From NCBI GenBank assembly GCA_001829395.1, contig MIBD01000002.1, positions 1,970 through 16,173 of the forward strand: 14,204 nucleotides of DNA. The letters run 5' to 3'. The notes below the pieces were generated by a model that worked only from the letters and a program-made list of their open reading frames with translations, was not told where the DNA came from and ran no database searches. Source of the DNA: Spirochaetes bacterium GWF1_49_6. GTDB lineage: Bacteria > Spirochaetota > Brevinematia > Brevinematales > GWF1-51-8. Shown here piece by piece: positions 7,158-13,267 of this stretch; within the stretch, counting starts at the first letter, position 1; each line of letters opens with the position of its first letter. The position numbers and the translations under genes were made by a program.

Positions 7158-8000
7158 GTGAGATTTTTAGGAATCATTTTTGCATTTTTTATAGTGATTG
7201 GTTGTACGAAATCCGAACTGGACACCGCGATTGAGGCGAAGGATATCACGAAGGTAAGGGCGATACTAATGACCAATACCGGCGTGAATACCGGCAACAT
7301 GGGGGTAGATTCTCTTTTACATCTCGCTGTGAGCACGGAGAATACGGAAATAGCGAAATTCTTTATCGATATGGGCGCTGACGTCAAGGTAAAGGAATAC
7401 ATTAACAGTAATGAATTTAATATCTCGGTATTGCATACGGCGTGCCTGAAAGACGATTTTAATATGGTGAAGATGCTTGTGGAAAAAGGCGCGGAAATCG
7501 ACGCTATGGACGGGAAGGGACGGACGCCGCTTTTCGACGCATGCGCGGTCGGTGACGTCGATATCGTCAAGTATCTGTTTGAGCACGGAGCGTCGCTTAC
7601 CTACCGCGAGCCTGTCAAGGGTACTTATCCCATACATGAGGCCTGTTACTGGGATAACGCGGACGTTGTTAAGTATTTACTGGGTATTGGATTGAATAAG
7701 AATCTCACCGACTTCGCGGGACAGACCCCGTTTAAATACGCCGTCAAGGGCGAGAATCTGGACATCATTAAAATGATTGTCGATAGCGGAGCGGAGATTG
7801 ATAATAAGGGTACCGATGGAGAAAGCATCTTTCACGGTATTGAAGACGTTGAAGTGGTAAAATACCTAGTGTCGATAGGTCTCGACCCGTGGATGAAGGA
7901 TAAGCACGGGTTAACTGCGTTGGATATCGCAGTTGGGGCCGGTAACGACGATGTCGCGGAGTATCTGAAGAGTCTAAAGCCTGCGGGCGCGGCTAAATAA
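7158..8000 (+). CDS. Ankyrin-repeat lipoprotein
   Basis: A 280-residue protein with a very short signal peptide ending in the lipobox VIGC (13-16), so C16 is the likely lipid anchor and the repeats lie outside the cytoplasm. The rest is about seven to eight ankyrin repeats of roughly 30-33 residues. Clear repeat cores include LLHLAV (53), VLHTAC (91), TPLFDAC (123), PIHEAC (158), TPFKYAV (190) and TALDIAV (253), each followed by a helix ending near GA or GL. Ankyrin repeats bind proteins, so a scaffold or partner-binding role is likely, but the partner is unknown. The start is GTG at 7158, 4 nt after GGAGG; no other start keeps the signal peptide. The gene follows a terminator immediately, so expression probably depends on read-through. 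No terminator was seen after its stop. Confidence 0.85.
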   Translation: MRFLGIIFAFFIVIGCTKSELDTAIEAKDITKVRAILMTNTGVNTGNMGVDSLLHLAVSTENTEIAKFFIDMGADVKVKEYINSNEFNISVLHTACLKDDFNMVKMLVEKGAEIDAMDGKGRTPLFDACAVGDVDIVKYLFEHGASLTYREPVKGTYPIHEACYWDNADVVKYLLGIGLNKNLTDFAGQTPFKYAVKGENLDIIKMIVDSGAEIDNKGTDGESIFHGIEDVEVVKYLVSIGLDPWMKDKHGLTALDIAVGAGNDDVAEYLKSLKPAGAAK

Positions 8001-8041
8001 AGTTAATTCTATTAGATAGTTGAAATAATGATGAAAATACT

Positions 8042-8056
8042 TTATAATATTTATAA
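8042..8056. promoter_or_regulatory. Candidate PerR/Fur-type operator upstream of trpA
   Basis: The 15-bp element TTATAAT-A-TTTATAA is a 7-1-7 inverted repeat matching the Bacillus PerR box (TTATAATnATTATAA) at 13 of 14 defined positions. It ends 8 bp before the -35 hexamer of the trpA promoter. The surrounding spacer is very AT-rich, so a chance match is a real possibility. Confidence 0.3.
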
Positions 8057-8064
8057 TAAAAGTA

Positions 8065-8092
8065 TTGATTTTTATTTGGAAGATATTATAAT
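8065..8092 (+). promoter_or_regulatory. Promoter of the trpA-yycJ operon
   Basis: TTGATT at 8065-8070 and a perfect TATAAT at 8087-8092 are separated by 16 bp. Transcription would start near 8099, only about 9-21 nt before the candidate start codons at 8108, 8114 and 8120. Confidence 0.65.
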
Positions 8093-8119
8093 AAATGCGG
8101 AATTGTTTTGGGGATGGGG

Positions 8120-8884
8120 ATGCCGATAGACTTTACTAAAAAAGGGCTGATTGTTTACATAACCGCGGGTTACCCGGATATGGAATTCACGCTGGACGCG
8201 ATATTGACCCTGCAGCATTGCGGGGTATCGGCGATCGAGTTGGGAATCCCGTACTCGGATCCTGTCGCCGACGGCCCGGTTATCGCGAAAGCGTCGATGT
8301 TTTCGCTCGATCGCGGGACAAACATAGACCTGGTTTTTCGCGCGCTTTCGGCGATTAAGAAAGATATTCGGATACCGCTGTACCTGATGAGCTATTTTTC
8401 ACCTCTTTATACCTACGGGATATCGAAGCTCATCGATAAGAGTAAGGAAACTGGGATTGAAGGCGTGGTGTTTCCCGATTTGACTATAGAGGAGGGCGGA
8501 CCGGTTTTTAACGATTTGAAAAACAATTCGTTGGATCCTATTCTGCTGGCTTTTCCTAACTCCGGGGAAGAGCGCATTCGGCAAATCTCGGAGTATTCCG
8601 GCAGCTTTATTTACTATGTTAATTTATTCGGTACCACGGGGGTGCGCGACCGGATACCTGAGGAATCTCTCGCGAAACTGGCTTCGGTGAAGCAGATCGC
8701 GGGTAAACCCGTTTATGCGGGATTCGGTATTAGTACGAGGGAAATGTTCCTTAAAATGTGCGAACATGCGGACGGCGGGATTGTCGGTTCCGCGGTGATG
8801 AAACTGATTCTTGATAATGCGGACGATAAAAAGCAGGCGTTGAATGATGTGGCGGTTTTTGTGAACGGTTTGCTCGGCAAATGA
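8120..8884 (+). CDS. trpA: Tryptophan synthase alpha chain, stand-alone and N-terminally short
   Basis: A TIM-barrel lyase that cleaves indole-3-glycerol phosphate to indole and glyceraldehyde 3-phosphate, normally passing indole to TrpB. From the ATG at 8120 it has 254 residues. The catalytic pair is kept: E40 in ELGIPYSDP and D51 in VADGP, equal to E49 and D60 of the E. coli enzyme. The phosphate-site regions GFGIS and GSAVM are also present. It begins about 9 residues later than the E. coli protein, losing most of helix 0. Several usually conserved spots differ: LMSYFSP for LMxYxNP, FPDLT for PDLP, FGTTG for GVTG. Starts at TTG 8108, ATG 8114 and ATG 8120 share a frame, and no strong ribosome binding site decides between them. 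No trpB or other trp gene is adjacent. Its stop overlaps the next start as ATGA. Confidence 0.88.
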   Translation: MPIDFTKKGLIVYITAGYPDMEFTLDAILTLQHCGVSAIELGIPYSDPVADGPVIAKASMFSLDRGTNIDLVFRALSAIKKDIRIPLYLMSYFSPLYTYGISKLIDKSKETGIEGVVFPDLTIEEGGPVFNDLKNNSLDPILLAFPNSGEERIRQISEYSGSFIYYVNLFGTTGVRDRIPEESLAKLASVKQIAGKPVYAGFGISTREMFLKMCEHADGGIVGSAVMKLILDNADDKKQALNDVAVFVNGLLGK

Positions 8885-9645
8885 TAAAATTTATCAGTCT
8901 GTCGAGCGGCAGTAAGCAGAACTGTTTTTATATCGAGACCGAGGAGTCGTCCCTGTTAATTGACGCCGGTATCTCATATACGATGCTGCGGGATTTTCTT
9001 GCCGGAATAGGGCGGGATCCCAGTGACATCGGGACGATACTGATTACGCACGAGCATAGCGACCATGTAAGAGGGTTGAGAAGTATATTACGGAATTTGA
9101 AGATTCCCGTATTTATTAATAAAAAGAGCTGGATGAAATTAGGGATTAGCGAGGGGACGTTTTATCCTCTCGAAGAGGGAAAGACGCTGAAGTGGAAAGA
9201 CCTTCGGATAATGCCGTTTCAGGTGCCGCATGACGCGGTGAATACGTTCGGGTTTGTTATCCGGCGGGAGAACCGGGGGATATTCTTCGCGAGCGATATG
9301 GGTTCGTATGACCAGTCGATATCCGCTCTGGCGAAGGAAGCAAACCTGATCGCGGTGGAATCCAATTATGACCCGGAGATGCTGTCCAATTCGGTCTACC
9401 CAAAGTTTCTACGCGACAGGATAGCGCATTCCCACGGGCATTTGTCCAATCCTGACGCGGCGCGTTTCGTGCGCGAGACGGCGGGGATGTTTACCGAGCA
9501 GGTATGTTTCCTCCACATGAGTGAGAACAATAACCGGCTCGAGATTATTCAGGACGGGATTGAGCGCGATCTCGCCCCGTTATACAGTGATTTACAGTTT
9601 CATATCGCGGTGCGGGAAAACCCGATACCCGCGATTGAGATATAA
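8881..9645 (+). CDS. yycJ: Metallo-beta-lactamase-fold hydrolase, YycJ/WalJ type
   Basis: A 254-residue cytoplasmic metallo-hydrolase. The N-terminal LSSGSKQNCFYI resembles the start of YycJ/WalJ proteins. Metal-binding motifs follow in order: HEHSDH at 57-62, H117, D139 in SDMG, HGHLSN at 185-190 and H212 in LHMSENNN, so the two-metal site appears complete. YycJ-type proteins are thought to act on nucleic acid and to be linked with WalRK two-component loci in Firmicutes; no such regulator is seen here, so the role is uncertain. The ATG overlaps the trpA stop by 4 nt (ATGA), and no ribosome binding site is evident upstream, so translation probably depends on coupling to trpA. Pairing with trpA may be incidental. 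Confidence 0.88.
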   Translation: MIKFISLSSGSKQNCFYIETEESSLLIDAGISYTMLRDFLAGIGRDPSDIGTILITHEHSDHVRGLRSILRNLKIPVFINKKSWMKLGISEGTFYPLEEGKTLKWKDLRIMPFQVPHDAVNTFGFVIRRENRGIFFASDMGSYDQSISALAKEANLIAVESNYDPEMLSNSVYPKFLRDRIAHSHGHLSNPDAARFVRETAGMFTEQVCFLHMSENNNRLEIIQDGIERDLAPLYSDLQFHIAVRENPIPAIEI

Positions 9646-9646
9646 G

Positions 9647-9667
9647 TTAGGGCGGTTTTCACCCTAA
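9647..9667 (+). other. Short hairpin after yycJ
   Basis: A 6-bp perfect inverted repeat (TTAGGG at 9647-9652 with CCCTAA at 9662-9667) begins 2 nt after the stop codon. It has no T-run after it, so it is at most a weak or factor-dependent end of transcription. Confidence 0.4.
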
Positions 9668-9722
9668 ATAGTAATTAAAGGTCGAAAGGAAGGGTTTAAT
9701 AAAAGAGCCCTCAATGATATAG

Positions 9723-9755
9723 CCCGAATACCGATAAATATAAAAAAGATTCGGG
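9723..9755 (+). promoter_or_regulatory. Hairpin that could mask the ribosome binding site of the secreted-protein gene
   Basis: CCCGAAT at 9723-9729 is exactly complementary to ATTCGGG at 9749-9755, with a 19-nt AT-rich loop. The right arm contains the first bases of the GGGAG ribosome binding site (9753-9757), 5 nt before the ATG at 9763, so folding would hide it. The pairing is seen; a regulatory role is inference. Confidence 0.4.
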
Positions 9756-9762
9756 AGAGAAA

Positions 9763-10683
9763 ATGAAGAAAATTATCGCGTTTTTTATATTCTCTATGGT
9801 AATAGGCAGCTTATACGGTTTAAGCGACGTCAAAGTCGAACTCCAGTTCTTCACGCAGACGTACCGTTTGAACGACCCCATCCCGGTGATGGTGAACGTA
9901 GTCAATACATCGAAGGAGAAATTTCAGTTCGACGTCTCGTCTTTGATCTACGAGACTTTCTTCTTCGAGGTGAAGACGCCAAAGAACGAGGATATTGTCA
10001 TCAACGATCTATTTCAAATCGAGATGAAGAACAATTACTCGTCCAGCGAGGACTACCGGAAGATCACATTGAATAGCGGGGAATCCTTCTCGAAGACCAT
10101 CGATATCAATCAGTGGTACCAGGTGAAGGATTCGGGATACTACTTTATCAAAGGGGTGTTTTACCCGAACCCGGACGATAAAAGTAAAAAGTTGGAATCG
10201 GTATATTACAAGATATTGGTCAAGCCCCCTCTGATGATCGAGTCGGATTTGATCAAAGAGGAACAGGCGAAGACCGCGAAGCTCAATCAGGTGAAGTTAC
10301 TGCCGCCGTATGAAGTTGTAGCGGATATGATAGACGCGAAGATGAAAAAGGATTGGGATCGTTTCCTGATCCATATAGACGCGGAACGGTTGATCAACTC
10401 GTTCGATAATTACGCGTTGGAGTATAAGAACGCCAAGTCCGGGCAATACGCGCTGGAAGTTCTCGAAAGGTTCCGGCAGTACCTGACGGTTTACTGGCAG
10501 GATATAGTCGAAAGTTACTCGATTAATAAAAGTACCATAGAGGGCGATAAGGCGCAGGTGGAATGCGATATCAGGTATCTCCTGCGTAATGTTTCGTATG
10601 ATGCCCGTTATACGTTCATACTGTATAAGAACCATAACGGGGAATGGCTGGTTGAGGATTATATCGTCCATATGGTAAAGTAG
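9763..10683 (+). CDS. Secreted two-domain protein: beta-sandwich-like plus NTF2-like
   Basis: A 306-residue protein with a signal peptide (hydrophobic about 5-19, likely cleaved near LYG at 17-19) and no lipobox, so probably periplasmic or secreted. Residues about 22-155 look like an Ig-like beta-sandwich: alternating strands with phrases such as NDPIPVMVNVVNTS, and a tail resembling GYYFIKGVFYP. Residues about 180-305 look like an NTF2/SnoaL-like fold: helices with a KKDWDRFL turn, then strands ending in GEWLVEDYIV. The fold calls come from sequence pattern, not from a named family, and no catalytic motif is visible. GGGAG at 9753-9757 supports the ATG. The dihydropteroate synthase gene follows 7 nt later, so the two are probably co-transcribed, although a functional tie is not obvious. 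Confidence 0.7.
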   Translation: MKKIIAFFIFSMVIGSLYGLSDVKVELQFFTQTYRLNDPIPVMVNVVNTSKEKFQFDVSSLIYETFFFEVKTPKNEDIVINDLFQIEMKNNYSSSEDYRKITLNSGESFSKTIDINQWYQVKDSGYYFIKGVFYPNPDDKSKKLESVYYKILVKPPLMIESDLIKEEQAKTAKLNQVKLLPPYEVVADMIDAKMKKDWDRFLIHIDAERLINSFDNYALEYKNAKSGQYALEVLERFRQYLTVYWQDIVESYSINKSTIEGDKAQVECDIRYLLRNVSYDARYTFILYKNHNGEWLVEDYIVHMVK

Positions 10684-10690
10684 GCGGGAG

Positions 10691-11887
10691 ATGCGGGTAT
10701 ACCGGATATCCGGGGATACGACGGGGCTTCGTAACGCGATTGCTTCGGTAGGGTGCGATCCGGCGGCTCTGCCTGTGTTCGGGAAAAAGTCGGAAATCAT
10801 TCCAGTAATGGCGCGCGGGATAAAACAGTCCGTGGCGGTCATTATCAAGCAGGAAATGATTTCATCGAAAGGAGACGCCGCGGTACACCGAGAGGCGATC
10901 ACCGCCGGGGTAGAGAAGACCGATGTTGTTCTTCTCGGCACTGTCTCAGTATATGAGGATTTTATCAGGAAGGCCCGCGCGCAGGGGTATCCAACACTCA
11001 GCGCCTTGGCGGATGAGGTGGAGTCGATTATTGTACGCGGGACGAAAGAGATAGGAATAATGAAGTTCCGGGGAAAGACTCTCACGATGGATAAGCCCCG
11101 GATTATGGGAATAGTCAATATAACGCCGGATTCATTCTATGACGGGGGGCGTTACAACGGTACGGATGAGGCGTTAACGCGCTGCCGGGAGATTATCGAA
11201 CAGGGCGCGGACATAGTGGATATCGGGGGCGAATCGACCCGTCCCGGTGCGGAGCCGGTATCGCTCGAACGGGAACTCGAACGGGTTATCCCGGTGATCG
11301 AGAAGGCCGCGAAGGAATTCGATACGATTGTATCGGTCGATACCTACAAGGCGGCGGTAGCGGAGGAAGCGTTACGCGCGGGTGCGCATATCGTGAACGA
11401 TATCAGCGGATTGGGATACGACCCGGAGATGCCCGGCACGATTGCACGTTATCAGGCCGGCGCTGTGATTATGCATATCAAGGGAACGCCCAAGGATATG
11501 CAGAAAGACCCGGTGTATGAGGATATTATCGGGGAGATGAACGAGTATTTTACTGAACGGGTCGCGCTTGCGAAGAAGCACGGTATCCCGGAAAGCGGGC
11601 TGATGATAGACCCCGGAATAGGGTTCGGTAAAAAGCTCGAGCATAATATCGCGATACTCGCGAACCTCGAATCGTTTAAAATCCACGGATTACCGGTTGC
11701 GGTAGGCGCGTCAAGGAAATCCATGGTGGGCATGCTGATAGACCGCGAGCCGGAACTCAGGTTATGGGGAACGATGGGGGTACATGTATTCGCGTATTAT
11801 AATGGTGTGAATATAATAAGAGTACATGATGTGAAAGAACATTATGATATGTTAAGTATCATTGATAAAATGAAGAATTATAGCTAA
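10691..11887 (+). CDS. folP: Dihydropteroate synthase with N-terminal extension
   Basis: Condenses 6-hydroxymethyl-dihydropterin pyrophosphate with p-aminobenzoate to give dihydropteroate in folate synthesis; the target of sulfonamides. The TIM-barrel occupies about residues 135-395, with NITPDSF (143-149), DIGGESTRPG (177-186), a VSVDTYK strand, NDISG, DPGIGFGK, the sulfonamide-site loop GASRKSM and the final RVHDV, all as in known DHPS. Ahead of it lie about 125 residues absent from the E. coli enzyme but seen in some longer bacterial homologues. This extension looks like a small alpha/beta domain (for example SVAVIIKQ and DVVLLGT strands) of unknown role. The only plausible start is the ATG at 10691, because an in-frame TAA lies at 10676. 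Its GGGAG runs directly into the ATG without a gap, so initiation may be weak or coupled to the preceding gene. Confidence 0.94.
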   Translation: MRVYRISGDTTGLRNAIASVGCDPAALPVFGKKSEIIPVMARGIKQSVAVIIKQEMISSKGDAAVHREAITAGVEKTDVVLLGTVSVYEDFIRKARAQGYPTLSALADEVESIIVRGTKEIGIMKFRGKTLTMDKPRIMGIVNITPDSFYDGGRYNGTDEALTRCREIIEQGADIVDIGGESTRPGAEPVSLERELERVIPVIEKAAKEFDTIVSVDTYKAAVAEEALRAGAHIVNDISGLGYDPEMPGTIARYQAGAVIMHIKGTPKDMQKDPVYEDIIGEMNEYFTERVALAKKHGIPESGLMIDPGIGFGKKLEHNIAILANLESFKIHGLPVAVGASRKSMVGMLIDREPELRLWGTMGVHVFAYYNGVNIIRVHDVKEHYDMLSIIDKMKNYS

Positions 11888-11955
11888 TTTGTTTATAAGT
11901 ATAGGGCAGAAACCGATAATATATCCGGGGCTGATTCTTTCAGAGGGGAAGACGA

Positions 11956-13212
11956 ATGAGGGATTATAAGAACTTCGCGAAGCGGCTGAATACGCTTAAA
12001 AAAGAAATTGAAACATCTTTAGACAGGATAAATAGTAAACAGAAGCCTGCCGACTTCAAGATCAACAAGAAAAATTATCAGGTATTCGCTACCCGAAAGA
12101 GTAAAGCGAAAACCACTATATTTGATAAAGTAAAAGGCGCCTTTTCGTTTTCATTCCTTAAAAACATCAGCCTGAAGAATTTAAAATTCCGTCTTCCTAA
12201 AATCGATTTTTCGCATATCCGTATCCCCGACGCGCATATCGCACGTAAGGCCGTGCTGCCTTCCGCCGCGACCGTCCTGCTGCTGCTTGTCTTCCTCGGT
12301 TTCCGTTCGCTGATATTCAGCGCGGCGCCTAATACGGGCTCAAACGCGGTCGAGAGCGTCTCGTTTATCGGCGACCTGAAAATCAGGGAAGAGTTCAAAG
12401 GTATGAACAACACGATGGCGGCTGGCGGAAACGATATCAGCGCGTACAACAAAGAAGACCCCGAACTTAGATTCTTTTTTTATAAGGTAAAACAGGGCGA
12501 GACTATCTCGTCTATCGCTAAGAAGCTCGGCGTTTCGAGCGACACGATTGTCAGCCTGAACAGTATGGGAAGCGCCCATACGATCAGCGTCGGTAACAGA
12601 ATACTTGTCCCGAATATGAAAGGGATACTCTATACCGTCAAATCCGGCGATACCTTCGAAAAAATTGCCAAGACATATAAAATAAATACAGACGAAATTA
12701 TCGGCGCTAACGACCTCGAAGGGAAAGTCATCCAGAAGGGCGATATCATATTCCTTCCAGGCGCGGCTTTGACGGAGATGGAGAAAGCCAAGATATTCGG
12801 CTATCTCTTTATGAAACCCCTGCACGGCCGTTTTACATCACCCTTCGGTATCCGCAAGGACCCGTTCTCAGGTAAACCCAAGTTCCACGCCGGTATCGAT
12901 ATCGCCGCTCCTTACGGAACCCCGATCAAGGCAGCGAAAGACGGGACAATCACATTCGCCGGATGGAAGAGCGGTTACGGTAACGTCGTCATTATCGAGC
13001 ACCAGTTCGGATACACCACCCTGTACGGGCACATGTCCAAGATACTGGTCAAGGCCGGTCAGTATGTTAAAGGCGGGCAAGCCATAGGTAAAGTCGGGAG
13101 TACTGGAAAATCCACCGGGCCGCACTGCCATTTTGAAGTGCATAAGTTCGGCATGCCGACCGACCCGTTAACCCATCAGGGCTTAGGAAAAGCGCCGGGT
13201 AAATGGTACTAA
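11956..13212 (+). CDS. Membrane-anchored LysM-LysM-M23 peptidoglycan endopeptidase
   Basis: A 418-residue cell-wall hydrolase or hydrolase regulator. Residues 1-98 are a lysine/arginine-rich cytoplasmic arm; one membrane span lies near 99-121, followed by a short linker. Two LysM domains (about 174-219 and 224-268) bind glycan strands. The C-terminal M23 domain (about 288-405) keeps the LytM-type site: zinc ligands H311, D315 (HxxxD) and H392, with catalytic H359 (YGH) and H390 (HxH), so it should be active rather than a degenerate EnvC/NlpD-like activator. It would cut peptide crosslinks during growth or division. The ATG at 11956 follows GAGG at 9 nt. It is alone between the folP stop, 68 nt upstream, and its own terminator. 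Confidence 0.93.
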   Translation: MRDYKNFAKRLNTLKKEIETSLDRINSKQKPADFKINKKNYQVFATRKSKAKTTIFDKVKGAFSFSFLKNISLKNLKFRLPKIDFSHIRIPDAHIARKAVLPSAATVLLLLVFLGFRSLIFSAAPNTGSNAVESVSFIGDLKIREEFKGMNNTMAAGGNDISAYNKEDPELRFFFYKVKQGETISSIAKKLGVSSDTIVSLNSMGSAHTISVGNRILVPNMKGILYTVKSGDTFEKIAKTYKINTDEIIGANDLEGKVIQKGDIIFLPGAALTEMEKAKIFGYLFMKPLHGRFTSPFGIRKDPFSGKPKFHAGIDIAAPYGTPIKAAKDGTITFAGWKSGYGNVVIIEHQFGYTTLYGHMSKILVKAGQYVKGGQAIGKVGSTGKSTGPHCHFEVHKFGMPTDPLTHQGLGKAPGKWY

Positions 13213-13223
13213 ATTTAAATAAA

Positions 13224-13254
13224 CGAGGGATAGGCGACTATCCCTCGATTTTTT
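13224..13254 (+). terminator. Terminator after the M23 gene, abutting birA
   Basis: A perfect 10-bp stem (13224-13233 with 13238-13247) is capped by a GCGA tetraloop, followed by A and six T at 13249-13254. The birA ATG lies 13 nt beyond the T-run. Confidence 0.93.
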
Positions 13255-13267
13255 ATACGGACATTCT

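Noticed and set aside
7158..8000. Ankyrin repeats as a DNA tandem-repeat array
   Set aside because: The repeats are seen at protein level only; the DNA copies have diverged, so there is no recent duplication.
10297..11118. A 273-residue minus-strand ORF across the secreted protein and folP genes
   Set aside because: It spans two clear plus-strand genes in antisense and has no recognisable domain; codon-driven shadow ORF.
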